From an uncultured Mycoplasma sp. (GTDB lineage: Bacteria; Bacillota_I; Bacilli_A; RF39; UBA660): a stretch of 64,000 nucleotides of DNA. A program made the position numbers and the translations under genes. The stretch lies in the NCBI GenBank assembly GCA_902493595.1, contig CABUPU010000003.1:65952-129951 (forward strand), written 5' to 3'. Shown here in pieces: positions 8,381 through 16,404 of this stretch. Each line of letters opens with the position of its first letter. Position 1 is the first letter of the stretch. The notes beneath the pieces were generated by a model. That model worked only from the letters and a program-made list of their open reading frames with translations, did no database searches and had not been told where the DNA came from.

Positions 8381-8725
8381 TTATTTAGCCTCCTTATTAT
8401 CAGTAACATAAATTACAATATGACTTGTTCTTTTATCATGTCTATCAACATTTCCTCTTGAAGCAAATTGAATTCTTTTGTAGATTGGTCCTGGATTAAT
8501 AAAACATTTACTAATAACTAAATCATTTTCATTTGCACCATTATTATTTACTGCATTTGCAACTGCTGAGTTTAAAACTTTTAATATCATTTTACTAGCT
8601 TTAGTATTAGTATTTTCAAGAATTCCTCTTGCAGTTTCAACATCTTTTCCACGAATTAAATCCATAGTCATTCTTGCAAGTCTAGGTTTAATCATTGCAG
8701 TATTATGTTTTGCATAAGTTTCCAT
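8381..8725 (-). CDS. rplV: 50S ribosomal protein L22
   Basis: A 114-residue protein whose beta-hairpin lines the exit tunnel and where macrolide-resistance changes occur in other bacteria. The N-terminal KPRLARMTMDLIRGKDVETA and the hairpin region GPIYKRIQFASRGNVDRHDK then RTSHIVIYV are present. Size and place between rpsS and rpsC are standard. Confidence 0.97.
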   Translation of the reverse strand: METYAKHNTAMIKPRLARMTMDLIRGKDVETARGILENTNTKASKMILKVLNSAVANAVNNNGANENDLVISKCFINPGPIYKRIQFASRGNVDRHDKRTSHIVIYVTDNKEAK

Positions 8726-8733
8726 GTTACCTC

Positions 8734-8997
8734 CTATTTATTTCCAGCATGGCCAGTAAATTTACGAGTTTGTGAAAATTCTCCTAATTTATGACCAACC
8801 ATTTCTTCAGTAATATATACAGGTATAAAATCTTTACCATTATGAACTGCAATTGTATGTCCTACAAATTCAGGATAAATAGTACTTCTTCTTGACCAAG
8901 TTTTTACTACTGATTTTTTATTTTCTTCATTTAATTTATTAATTTTTTTCATAATGCTATCATCAACGAAAGCACCTTTTTTTAAACTTCTTGCCAT
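8734..8997 (-). CDS. rpsS: 30S ribosomal protein S19
   Basis: An 87-residue protein of the 30S head that forms a complex with S13 near the A site. It begins MARSLKKGAFVDDSIMKKI and holds the signature FVGHTIAVHNGKDFIPVYI and GHKLGEFSQTRKFTGHAG. It lies 9 bases after rplB, with a GGAGG-type ribosome binding site before the ATG. Confidence 0.97.
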   Translation of the reverse strand: MARSLKKGAFVDDSIMKKINKLNEENKKSVVKTWSRRSTIYPEFVGHTIAVHNGKDFIPVYITEEMVGHKLGEFSQTRKFTGHAGNK

Positions 8998-9006
8998 TAT
9001 TCCTCC

Positions 9007-9837
9007 CTATTTAGTCTTCCTACTTATAATAAGTTTACTAGATGCCTTTTTAGGTTTTCTAGTTTTAACACCAAGAGCAGGTTTACCCCAAGGAGTCATT
9101 GGACTCTTTCTACCAATTGGAGCACGTCCTTCTCCACCACCATGTGGGTGATCGTTAGGGTTCATTACAGAACCACGGTTTGTAGGTCTAATTCCAAGAT
9201 ATCTAGTTCTACCTGCTTTACCAATATTAACTAGGTTAGCATCTTCATTACCAACAACACCGATTGTTGCTATACATCTATCAAGAACTTTTCTTGTTTC
9301 TCCAGATTGAAGTCTAAGAAGAACATATTTATCCTCTCTACCAAGAATTTGAGCAGATGCACCAGCACTACGACAAATTTCAGCACCTTTACCAGGTTTA
9401 AGTTCTATACAATGAACAAGTGTACCTACTGGAATATTTTTAAGTGGTAATGCATTACCTACTTTAATATCAGCATTCTCACCATTTTCAATAATAGCGC
9501 CTACTTTTAAATCTTTTGGAGCAATAATATATCTTTTTTCTCCATCTTTATAGTTAATTAAAGCAATATTTGCTGTTCTGTTTGGATCATATTCAATGGT
9601 TGCAACTTTACCTGTAACACCGATTTTATTTCTTTTAAAATCAATTACACGATATTTTCTTTTAGCTCCACCACCAATGTGTCTAACAGTCATTTTACCT
9701 TGATTATTTCTACCACCAGTTTTTTTAACTTTACCAAGTAATCCTTTAGTAGGAGTTTTTGTTGTAATTTCTTCATTAACAAGAGTACTCATGCCTCTTC
9801 TACCATTTGTAACTGGTTTATAATGTCTTATAGCCAT
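9007..9837 (-). CDS. rplB: 50S ribosomal protein L2
   Basis: A 276-residue protein essential for subunit joining and peptidyl-transferase activity. Typical segments are MAIRHYKPVTNGRRGM at the start, GGGAKRKYRVIDFKRNK, and the C-terminal loop MNPNDHPHGGGEGRAPIG that reaches the catalytic centre, including its conserved histidine. Length agrees with B. subtilis (277). Confidence 0.98.
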   Translation of the reverse strand: MAIRHYKPVTNGRRGMSTLVNEEITTKTPTKGLLGKVKKTGGRNNQGKMTVRHIGGGAKRKYRVIDFKRNKIGVTGKVATIEYDPNRTANIALINYKDGEKRYIIAPKDLKVGAIIENGENADIKVGNALPLKNIPVGTLVHCIELKPGKGAEICRSAGASAQILGREDKYVLLRLQSGETRKVLDRCIATIGVVGNEDANLVNIGKAGRTRYLGIRPTNRGSVMNPNDHPHGGGEGRAPIGRKSPMTPWGKPALGVKTRKPKKASSKLIISRKTK

Positions 9838-9852
9838 AATTTCTCCTTTCTA

Positions 9853-10128
9853 CTAAAGTTCTATAGAAGAACCATCTTTTAATGTTACCATTGCTTTTTT
9901 ATAAGTCTTTGTTCTTCCTTGATACTTTCCAACTCTTCTTTTTTTAGATTTAGTGTTTAGAGTATTAACACTTTTAACTTCTACTTTAAAAGCATCTTCA
10001 ATAGCTTTTTTAATTTCAGTTTTAGTAGCATCCTTAGCAACTTTAAATGTATAAACATTTTCACTTCTTAATGCCATACTTTTTTCAGTAACTACTGGTG
10101 CAATTATAATTTCAGAATAATGTCTCAT
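9853..10128 (-). CDS. rplW: 50S ribosomal protein L23
   Basis: A 91-residue protein at the tunnel exit that docks trigger factor and SRP. It starts MRHYSEIIIAPVVTEKSMAL and includes YTFKVAKDATKTEIKKAIED and the basic loop SKKRRVGKYQGRTKTYKKA. The ATG overlaps the rplD stop by one base. Confidence 0.97.
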   Translation of the reverse strand: MRHYSEIIIAPVVTEKSMALRSENVYTFKVAKDATKTEIKKAIEDAFKVEVKSVNTLNTKSKKRRVGKYQGRTKTYKKAMVTLKDGSSIEL

Positions 10129-10751
10129 TATTTAAGTGCCTCCTCTACCATTTTAATACTTGCTTCATCAAATACAACGTAATCAGCGTTTAAAATATCA
10201 TAAACATTGATTTCATCTGGAAATAATACAAGTACATTATTTAAATTTCTTGTTGCCATATATAAGTTTTCTGCTTCTTCACTAGCAACAAATAATACTT
10301 TCCCATCAAGTTTTAAATTATTTAATAATTCAACACCTGTTTTTGTTTTAAAATTATCTAATTTAAGGTTATCAATAACCATTAATTTCTTTTCATTTAA
10401 TTTACTAACTAAAGCGCTCTTTAATGCTAGAACTCTTTCTTTACGATTAATTTTAAATGAATAATCTCTTGGAGTAGGTCCAAATACAATTCCACCTTTT
10501 CTCCATTGAGCAGCACGAATAGAACCTTGTCTTGCTCTACCGGTACCTTTTTGTTTCCATGGTTTTCTTCCACCGCCTGATACTTCACTTCTTGTTTTTA
10601 CTTTTGCAGTACCTTGTCTTGAAGCATTAAGTTGAAGTCTAACCATTTTCTTCATAGCAAGTTCATTAACTTCAATTCCAAAAACTTCAGAATTTAAAGT
10701 AATATCACTAACTTTTTCGCCTTTTAAATTATTAATACTTAACTTTGTCAT
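10128..10751 (-). CDS. rplD: 50S ribosomal protein L4
   Basis: A 207-residue protein whose extended loop lines the exit tunnel. In E. coli it also represses the S10 operon. The loop region SEVSGGGRKPWKQKGTGRAR and QGSIRAAQWRKGGIVFGPTP is intact; the globular part contains VDN-type and FVASEE elements. It lies 20 bases after rplC. Whether it regulates the S10 leader here is not known. Confidence 0.97.
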   Translation of the reverse strand: MTKLSINNLKGEKVSDITLNSEVFGIEVNELAMKKMVRLQLNASRQGTAKVKTRSEVSGGGRKPWKQKGTGRARQGSIRAAQWRKGGIVFGPTPRDYSFKINRKERVLALKSALVSKLNEKKLMVIDNLKLDNFKTKTGVELLNNLKLDGKVLFVASEEAENLYMATRNLNNVLVLFPDEINVYDILNADYVVFDEASIKMVEEALK

Positions 10752-10771
10752 TTTTATCCTCCTTTAAAAGA

Positions 10772-11506
10772 CTACTTGTCTTCCTTTACTTCAGTAACTG
10801 TTTCAGTTTCTACAGGAGTTACTACTTCTTCAGCATCTACTACAGATTCTTCATAACTAATAATTTCCTTTGGATTAACTTTTTTGTTACCTTTGATTGC
10901 AGTTTTAATTAAAACAATTGAATTTTTAGCACCAGGAACATTACCACTAATTAAAATATAGTTTTCATTAGTATTTGTTTCGATGATTTCAAGGTTTTGA
11001 ATTGTAACTGTTTCAACTCCCATATGTCCTGCAAGTTTTTTACCTTTTAGAACTCTTTTTGGAAGCATAGTTCCAAGTGAACCTGGTCTTCTATGATAAT
11101 GTGAACCATGTCCCATTGGTCCTCTTGATTGGTTGTGTCTTTTAATAACACCAGCAAATCCTTTACCTTTTGTAGTTCCAGTTACATCAACTATTTCTCC
11201 AACAGTAAATAAATCTGCAGTAATCTCATCTCCTATATTATAAGAGCCTTCATAGTCTCTTATTTCTTTTAAGAAGCGCTTAGGAGTTGTATTTGCTTTT
11301 TTTGCACTTCCGATTTCAGCCTTATTGGCTCTATTTGCTTTTTTGTCAATTGCGCCAAGTTGGATTGCATTATAACCATCTTTTTCTGTAGTTTTAACTT
11401 GCATTACTTTATTTGGTAGAACTTCAACAACTGTAACAGGGATTAGTTTACCATCTTTAGTAAATACACTAGTCATTCCAACTTTACGTCCTAAGATTCC
11501 TTTCAT
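10772..11506 (-). CDS. rplC: 50S ribosomal protein L3 with acidic tail
   Basis: A 244-residue L3, about 35 residues longer than B. subtilis L3 (209). The core is standard: MKGILGRKVGMTSVFTKDGK, KGKGFAGVIKRHNQSRGPMG and HGSHYHRRPGSLGTM. The extra C-terminus (after YEESV) is acidic and rich in Val, Glu and Thr, unusual for a protein bound to rRNA, and is probably surface exposed. No frameshift explains it; the stop is followed directly by the rplD gap. Confidence 0.96.
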   Translation of the reverse strand: MKGILGRKVGMTSVFTKDGKLIPVTVVEVLPNKVMQVKTTEKDGYNAIQLGAIDKKANRANKAEIGSAKKANTTPKRFLKEIRDYEGSYNIGDEITADLFTVGEIVDVTGTTKGKGFAGVIKRHNQSRGPMGHGSHYHRRPGSLGTMLPKRVLKGKKLAGHMGVETVTIQNLEIIETNTNENYILISGNVPGAKNSIVLIKTAIKGNKKVNPKEIISYEESVVDAEEVVTPVETETVTEVKEDK

Positions 11507-11526
11507 TTTCTCTTTCCTTCCTTTTC

Positions 11527-11835
11527 TTATAATTTAATATTAATTTGAACGCCACTTGGTAAATCTAAATGAGATAGCGCATCAACTGTTTCTTTGCTTG
11601 GGTTTTTAATATCAATAAGTCTCTTGTGAGTTCTTCTTTCAAATTGTTCACGAGAATCTTTATATTTATGTACAGCTCTTAATACTGTAAATTTTTCAAT
11701 TTCAGTAGGTAGAGGCACAGGTCCTGATATTTCTCCCCCAGTTCTTTTTACTGTTTCACATATTTTTCCAGCAGCTACATCAAGTATTCTGTGGTCATAT
11801 GCTTTTAAAGTAATACGAATTTCTTGTTTTGCCAT
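11527..11835 (-). CDS. rpsJ: 30S ribosomal protein S10
   Basis: A 102-residue protein, first gene of the superoperon. In addition to its ribosomal role, S10 pairs with NusB in antitermination in other bacteria. Conserved blocks are IRITLKAYDHRILDVAAGKI, GPVPLPTEIEKFTVLRAVHK and QFERRTHKRLIDI. An AAAGGAGAAAG ribosome binding site precedes the ATG at 11835. It is driven by the promoter and leader described just upstream. Confidence 0.97.
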   Translation of the reverse strand: MAKQEIRITLKAYDHRILDVAAGKICETVKRTGGEISGPVPLPTEIEKFTVLRAVHKYKDSREQFERRTHKRLIDIKNPSKETVDALSHLDLPSGVQINIKL

Positions 11836-12003
11836 TTTCTTTCTCCTTTCGTCTATATTAAATATAGGCTTGCTCCGTACAAATTACCCGACAAACTATA
11901 AAATATATTTACCAACTATTCCTAGTGTATCAGCAACCTCGCACATCACAGCAGTCATACATAGACAATATTATCATAAAGTAACCTCCAAATGCAAGTG
12001 TTT
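11836..12003 (-). promoter_or_regulatory. S10-operon promoter and leader
   Basis: Reading the minus strand, TTGCAT (11997-11992) is followed after 18 bases by TAATAT (11973-11968) with a TG one base before it, an extended -10 promoter. Transcription would start near 11961, giving a leader of about 125 nt. The leader holds GTGCGAGGTTGCTGATACAC, resembling the segment seen before rpsJ in many Firmicutes, and a perfect hairpin CTATAT-TTA-ATATAG (11868-11854) just before the ribosome binding site. Promoter seen; regulatory role of the leader inferred. Confidence 0.7.
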
Positions 12004-12049
12004 TTTGCATTTTTTTAAAAATAAATAACTTTTTTGAAAAAATAAAAAG

Positions 12050-12076
12050 GATGAAACAATAAATATATGTTTCATC
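12050..12076 (-). terminator. Rho-independent terminator of the 12.2-12.7 kb gene
   Basis: A perfect 9-bp stem, GATGAAACA (12050-12058) with TGTTTCATC (12068-12076), and a 9-nt loop. On the minus strand it is followed by CCTTTTTATTTTTTC, a U-rich tail. It ends the transcript arriving from the nucleotidyltransferase gene and insulates the S10 promoter. Confidence 0.8.
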
Positions 12077-12121
12077 TATTTAAATATAAGTATTATTTTA
12101 AATAAAATAGAAAAATACACT

Positions 12122-12186
12122 TACAAAAGGCTTTTAACATGATAGGCCTATTTTCTAGCATTTTAACGATTTTTGCACCTTTTGTA
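12122..12186. repeat. Inverted-repeat element of unknown role
   Basis: TACAAAAGG (12122-12130) and CCTTTTGTA (12178-12186) form a perfect 9-bp inverted repeat with 47 bases between them. Inside lies a 10-bp palindrome, ATAGGCCTAT (12142-12151), and a near-direct repeat of TTTTAAC(AT)GAT. It lies in the gene-free stretch 11836-12213, downstream of the nucleotidyltransferase stop and before its terminator. It could be a structured 3' UTR, a recombination site remnant or a small miniature element; only one copy was noticed. Confidence 0.4.
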
Positions 12187-12213
12187 CCCACTTTTAAAAA
12201 AATACTATAATAT

Positions 12214-12741
12214 TTACCTTTTATAAATGATATCTCTATATTCTTTCTCATACTTAAGTAATTTTTCTTCTCTACCTTTTTTAATATTATTATTTGAATT
12301 AACCATCCTTAAACCATTTTTTAAAAAATCGGCAAATGTTAATGATATCAAGGAATTATTTTTTACATCATAAAGTAATCCATCAATATTATATTGAATC
12401 GCTGAAAATAAATCTTCAGAAAGCCATAAATCTATATTTGTACCATTATATTCAAACTTAAATCCGCCAAATTTATTTCTATCTGGATGTATTTTATAAA
12501 TTTTAAATACTTCATTAATCCATTTTTCATCATTTCCAAGAACAACAAAATCTAAGTCTTTTGGAATTTTTGCAACTAATAAATCTCTAATACCACCACC
12601 TAGTAAATAAATATTAGAATGCTTTGATATTGTATATGCAGGATAAAAATGATTTTTAATATATCTTTGAATCCTCATTTGAAAATTTATATCACTAATA
12701 AACTCATCATCGTTATCATTATATTTAATTTCTAAATCCAT
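12214..12741 (-). CDS. Stand-alone poly(A)-polymerase/CCA-transferase head-like nucleotidyltransferase
   Basis: This 175-residue protein has the class II nucleotidyltransferase head signature: LLGGGIRDLL at about residues 46-55, followed by PKDLDFVVLG with the paired acidic residues of the metal site. A full CCA-adding enzyme or poly(A) polymerase is about 390-450 residues with a helical tRNA-binding body; here that body is missing and the chain ends in a charged helix. It is therefore either a small nucleotidyltransferase of unknown substrate or a minimal relative. ATG at 12741 follows an AGGAGGTAA site. Its own terminator lies at 12050-12076. Confidence 0.7.
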   Translation of the reverse strand: MDLEIKYNDNDDEFISDINFQMRIQRYIKNHFYPAYTISKHSNIYLLGGGIRDLLVAKIPKDLDFVVLGNDEKWINEVFKIYKIHPDRNKFGGFKFEYNGTNIDLWLSEDLFSAIQYNIDGLLYDVKNNSLISLTFADFLKNGLRMVNSNNNIKKGREEKLLKYEKEYRDIIYKR

Positions 12742-12786
12742 ATATTTTACCTCCTACATTGCTTGTTATTAAAAAAAATGAAGATA

Positions 12787-14289
12787 TTATCCTTCTCTTT
12801 CTATTAATGAGTAACTAGTCATTTCGCTAGGTATACTAATGTCCATATAATCAAGTATAGTTGGTGCAACATTTGTTAAATCTCCACCTTCTTTTAACTT
12901 GACTTTTGAATCATTTATTACAAAAGGAACTTTTTCATAACTATGTGTTGTACAAGGAGTACCATCTTCATAAAGCATAGTGTCAGCGTTACCGTGATCT
13001 GCCAAAAGAATTACAGTGTAAAAATTATCTTCAACGACCTGTAATATTTTACCAAAACAAATATCAAGTGCCATACACGCCTTTGTTGTCGCTTCCATAC
13101 TTCCTGTATGACCGACCATATCTGGATTTGCAAAATTGACTAAAATAAAATCATAGTCTTGTTCTATTGCATTAATAACCTTTTTAGTTACATTTACTGC
13201 ACTCATTTCTGGTTTTAAATCGTAAGTAGCAACATCTGGGGATGGTATATGAAACTTATCAACACCCTCAAGTTTTCCTTCATAACCTTCATCAAAAAAG
13301 TATGTTACATGAGGATATTTTTCACTTTCGGCAATTCTTGCTTGAGTCATACCAAGTTTAGATAAATAAATTCCTAAACTATTATCAATATTAGGTTCGT
13401 GTATAAGAACATTTGCTTTTATCTGTTTATCATGATTAAAGAAGGTAAATACTTCAAGATTAGGCATTAAGGTAATGTCAAATTCTGCGAATTTGAGGTT
13501 AGTTAAAGCAAGTAATATTTGCTTACTTCTGTCAGAACGATAATTCATCCACATTAAAACATCGCCATCTTTGATAGTTCCTTCTCTATTAATCATCATA
13601 GGTCTTAAAAATTCATCGGTAATACCTTTATCATAACTTGCTTTTAAAGCATTTTCTATATTAATTATCTCTGTGCCTCTACCTTTTGTAATTAAATCAT
13701 AATAAATTTTAGTTCTATCATAATTTTTATCACGATCCATTGCGTAGTATCTACCACATATACTTGCAATAGAACCAACCTTATTTTTTTGAATATTCCT
13801 TTCTATTAATGATATATAATTATATGCGGCTTTACTATCAGTATCACGACCATCTGTTATTAAATGAAAAAATATTTTTGTAAAACCTATTTTAATTAAA
13901 TACTCATACATTTTTAAGAAATCATCAATACCAGCATGGACATTACCATCACTAGCAAGTCCCATTAAATGAACGGTTCTAGAAGTTAAACCTTTTAATT
14001 TTTGAATATTCACATCTTGATTTAAATATATGTTATCTAAATAATCATCAGTTAAAACTTCTCTACTTTTAATAAGTCTACCTGCGCCAATAGTTTGATG
14101 TCCTATTTCACTATTACCAAATTGTCCATCATGAAGTCCTACATAATGGCCACTTGCAAAAAGTGTTGTATGAGGATTTTCATTATAAAATTTATTAAAG
14201 TTAACCATGTTTGCACTTATTATTGCATTACCATAGTCACTTTCTTTCATTCCAAATCCATCAAATATTATAGTTAAAATTTTTTTCAT
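12787..14289 (-). CDS. gpmI: 2,3-bisphosphoglycerate-independent phosphoglycerate mutase
   Basis: Interconverts 3- and 2-phosphoglycerate in glycolysis using two Mn ions. I place the start at 14289 (MKKILTIIFDGFG), giving 500 residues; a longer frame adds a non-conserved hydrophobic stretch. The phosphatase-domain metal site begins at Asp10, the phospho-acceptor serine is Ser60 in FGNSEIGH, and the C-terminal ADHGNAD and THSYEKVPF motifs supply further metal ligands. It follows spo0A but is separated from it by a terminator; its ribosome binding site (AGAAAG) is weak. Confidence 0.95.
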   Translation of the reverse strand: MKKILTIIFDGFGMKESDYGNAIISANMVNFNKFYNENPHTTLFASGHYVGLHDGQFGNSEIGHQTIGAGRLIKSREVLTDDYLDNIYLNQDVNIQKLKGLTSRTVHLMGLASDGNVHAGIDDFLKMYEYLIKIGFTKIFFHLITDGRDTDSKAAYNYISLIERNIQKNKVGSIASICGRYYAMDRDKNYDRTKIYYDLITKGRGTEIINIENALKASYDKGITDEFLRPMMINREGTIKDGDVLMWMNYRSDRSKQILLALTNLKFAEFDITLMPNLEVFTFFNHDKQIKANVLIHEPNIDNSLGIYLSKLGMTQARIAESEKYPHVTYFFDEGYEGKLEGVDKFHIPSPDVATYDLKPEMSAVNVTKKVINAIEQDYDFILVNFANPDMVGHTGSMEATTKACMALDICFGKILQVVEDNFYTVILLADHGNADTMLYEDGTPCTTHSYEKVPFVINDSKVKLKEGGDLTNVAPTILDYMDISIPSEMTSYSLIEREG

Positions 14290-14343
14290 AATCTCAATTC
14301 TTTCTAGGAAAATAATAACACATGATAAATAAAATAGCAAATT

Positions 14344-14372
14344 AAAAAAATGCTTATGCAGCAATTTTTTTT
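14344..14372 (-). terminator. Terminator after spo0A
   Basis: On the minus strand a run of A residues then TTGCT pairs with AGCATTTTTTT around a GCATA loop, with one bulged T; the stem overlaps the spo0A stop codon. The U-run follows immediately. It should limit read-through from spo0A into gpmI. Confidence 0.7.
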
Positions 14373-15123
14373 ATCCCAGTTTACAATCCAACCGTATTCT
14401 ATCAGCTATTGTTGAAATAAATTCTGAATTTGTTGGTTTAGATCTTTCAACACTTACACTAAAGCCAAATAACTCATCCATAAGATTAATGTCACCACGA
14501 GTCCAGCTTATTTCTATTGCATGTCTAATAGCCCTTTCAACTCTTGAAGGTGTACTATTAAATATCATTGCTACCTCTGGATACAAATCTTTAGTAACAT
14601 GTAATAATCTATTACTTTTACAAGAAATTAATATACATTGTCTAATATACTTATAACCTTTTATATGTGATGGTATACCTAAATTATGTAATAACTGGCT
14701 TATATCTAAATCTATATTATTTCCTCCAAAAGGATTGTTATATTTTCTTGTTATTGCATCTTTAATTCTTTTTTCTAATGAAATCATACTATATGGTTTT
14801 AGTAAATAACACGAAATATTATATTCATCACAATTATTTATAACTAAACCATCCTTATAAGTGGATGTTACTATTACTTTCATATTAATATTTCTTATCT
14901 TCATTTCCTCAAGGAGTGAAACACCATCTAAGCGGGGTAATAGTAATTCAAGTATAACAATATCTGCCTCATTTGGATGATTTACTAAATATTGTAAAGC
15001 TTCCTCTCCGTTATTAAAAGCTGCTAACACTTTTATATCTGTATTATTAGCAAAATGGTTTCTAATTGATTCAACAGCTATACTGTTGTCATCAATAACT
15101 ACGATTTTAATGGGTTTTATCAT
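14371..15123 (-). CDS. spo0A: Spo0A, sporulation master regulator, with Asp-to-Glu phosphosite
   Basis: A response regulator with an N-terminal receiver (about 1-125) and the Spo0A-specific C-terminal DNA-binding domain (about 145-250). The latter contains STPSRVERAIRHAIEISWTR, nearly invariant in Spo0A and absent from other regulators. Start ATG 15123 (MIKPIKIVVIDDN) follows AAAGAGG; an upstream GTG frame is less likely. In the receiver the acidic pair Asp11-Asp12, the Thr in VIVTST and Lys in LLKPY are kept, but the phosphoacceptor (B. subtilis Asp56, LDIIMPHLDG) is Glu59 here, LELLLPRLDG, codon GAA. Glu can mimic phosphorylation, so the protein may be always active; this is inferred. It sits between pgk and gpmI, not beside spoIVB as in Bacillus. 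Confidence 0.95.
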   Translation of the reverse strand: MIKPIKIVVIDDNSIAVESIRNHFANNTDIKVLAAFNNGEEALQYLVNHPNEADIVILELLLPRLDGVSLLEEMKIRNINMKVIVTSTYKDGLVINNCDEYNISCYLLKPYSMISLEKRIKDAITRKYNNPFGGNNIDLDISQLLHNLGIPSHIKGYKYIRQCILISCKSNRLLHVTKDLYPEVAMIFNSTPSRVERAIRHAIEISWTRGDINLMDELFGFSVSVERSKPTNSEFISTIADRIRLDCKLG

Positions 15124-15162
15124 AAATTTTCCTCTTTCCAATAAATCCCTCACACAAAATAC

Positions 15163-15191
15163 ATATTACACTATAAATAGATAAATTTCAA
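15163..15191 (-). promoter_or_regulatory. spo0A promoter
   Basis: Minus-strand TTGAAA (15191-15186), 17 bases, TAATAT (15168-15163): a good housekeeping sigma-A type promoter about 40 bases ahead of the spo0A start. It lies just after the pgk terminator, so spo0A has its own transcript. I saw no clear sigma-H promoter. Confidence 0.7.
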
Positions 15192-15205
15192 TAGAAAAAA
15201 ATGTA

Positions 15206-15242
15206 AAAAATTGACACTTTACGTATAAATGTGTCAATTTTT
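15206..15242 (-). terminator. Terminator after pgk
   Basis: A perfect 12-bp stem, AAAAATTGACAC paired with GTGTCAATTTTT (15206-15217 and 15231-15242), 13-nt loop, followed on the minus strand by TTTTTTAC. It ends the gapA-pgk transcript immediately before the spo0A promoter. Confidence 0.85.
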
Positions 15243-15249
15243 GTCGAAT
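15240..15249 (+). promoter_or_regulatory. Candidate Spo0A-binding box
   Basis: TTTGTCGAAT matches the 0A-box core TGTCGAA described in Bacillus and Clostridium (consensus TTTGTCRAA). It lies about 50 bases upstream of the spo0A -35 element, overlapping the foot of the pgk terminator. Autoregulation by Spo0A is a reasonable inference, but a single 10-base match in AT-rich DNA can be chance. Confidence 0.45.
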
Positions 15250-15250
15250 T

Positions 15251-16390
15251 TTACTCTTTTTTAATACTATTAATGTAATCAATTGTCTCTAAATGATCAG
15301 AACTAATATATTCTAAACTTGCTCCACCGCCACTAGAAAGGTAAGTAAAATTCTTGTCAAGTTTAAAAGTGTTAATTGCATTTAGTGTATCTCCACCGCC
15401 AGCTATTTTATATGCATTAATATTTTTTAAACTATTAAATAAGTTAAATGTTCCAGCAATATATCTTTTATCCTCAAAAAGACCCACTGTTCCATTTATA
15501 AATATTGTTTTACTTTTTTCAAAATATGAAATATATTTTTTTATTGATTTAGTATTAAGATCTAATATTTTGTCTTCTTCAATAACAAAGTCAATAGGAA
15601 GAACAATTTTATCACGATATTCTTTCATTAAATTCTTTATCTCTGATAAAGTTATCTCATCACTCGTACATAGACTTTCCATTACATCAAATCCGCAAGC
15701 ATATAAAAATGAATTTGCGATTCCTCCACCAACTAAAAGATAATCACATTTTTCTAGTAATCCTTTAATATATTGAAGTTTATCATCAACTTTTGCTCCC
15801 CCCATAAATACAGTATATGGTCTTTGAATATTATTAATAAGTGGATTTAAATTCGATATTTCCTCTTTTACTAAAAAACCGTAATAAGTTGGTAAATAGT
15901 TAGAAATACCCGCTACGGAGGCATGTACTCTATGTAGTGAAGCAAAGGCATCAACAACAAAGACATCTCCTAAAACAGACCAATACTTTGCTAAGTTTAA
16001 ATCATTATGACTTTCTAATTTCTCAGGATAGTCACAAAAACGAGTGTTTTCTAAAAGTGCTACTTCTTTAGGCATTAACTCTTTACATACATTAATAACT
16101 TCCATACCTACTGGACTACCAACAAATTTTACTTCTTTATTTAATAAATTAGATAACACATCTTTTACTGGTAATAAAGACTTTTCTAATTTGTCTTTTC
16201 TACTTTTAACTCTTCCTAAATGACTAAGTAATATTAATGAGCAGTTATTATCAAGTAAATAATTAATTGTTTTTAAACTTTTTAGAATTTTTGTATCATC
16301 CAATACTTTACCATTTTCTATAGGAACATTAAAATCACATCTTAATATTACTTTTTTATTTTCTATCTTTTCTTCATCTATAAATTTCAT
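15251..16390 (-). CDS. pgk: Phosphoglycerate kinase
   Basis: Makes ATP from 1,3-bisphosphoglycerate in glycolysis. From ATG 16390 the protein is 379 residues (MKFIDEEKIENKKVILR); a GTG four codons earlier is possible but less well spaced from AGTGGG. Substrate-binding blocks seen are RCDFNVPIENGK, LLSHLGRVKSRKDK, LLENTRFCDYPEK, FMGGAKVDDKL, and the nucleotide-site GGGDTLNAI plus SSGGGASLEYIS at the C-terminus. Slightly short of the usual 394 but with all motifs. It follows gapA by 14 bases, so the two are co-transcribed. Confidence 0.96.
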   Translation of the reverse strand: MKFIDEEKIENKKVILRCDFNVPIENGKVLDDTKILKSLKTINYLLDNNCSLILLSHLGRVKSRKDKLEKSLLPVKDVLSNLLNKEVKFVGSPVGMEVINVCKELMPKEVALLENTRFCDYPEKLESHNDLNLAKYWSVLGDVFVVDAFASLHRVHASVAGISNYLPTYYGFLVKEEISNLNPLINNIQRPYTVFMGGAKVDDKLQYIKGLLEKCDYLLVGGGIANSFLYACGFDVMESLCTSDEITLSEIKNLMKEYRDKIVLPIDFVIEEDKILDLNTKSIKKYISYFEKSKTIFINGTVGLFEDKRYIAGTFNLFNSLKNINAYKIAGGGDTLNAINTFKLDKNFTYLSSGGGASLEYISSDHLETIDYINSIKKE

Positions 16391-16404
16391 AAAACAACCC
16401 ACTT

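Noticed and set aside
14290..14364. N-terminal hydrophobic extension of GpmI as a signal peptide
   Set aside because: It comes from reading upstream of the conserved MKKILTIIFDGFG start and spans the spo0A terminator.
15205..15242. TTGACA in the pgk terminator as a -35 element
   Set aside because: No acceptable -10 lies 16-18 bases downstream on the minus strand; the TTGAAA/TAATAT pair nearer spo0A fits better.
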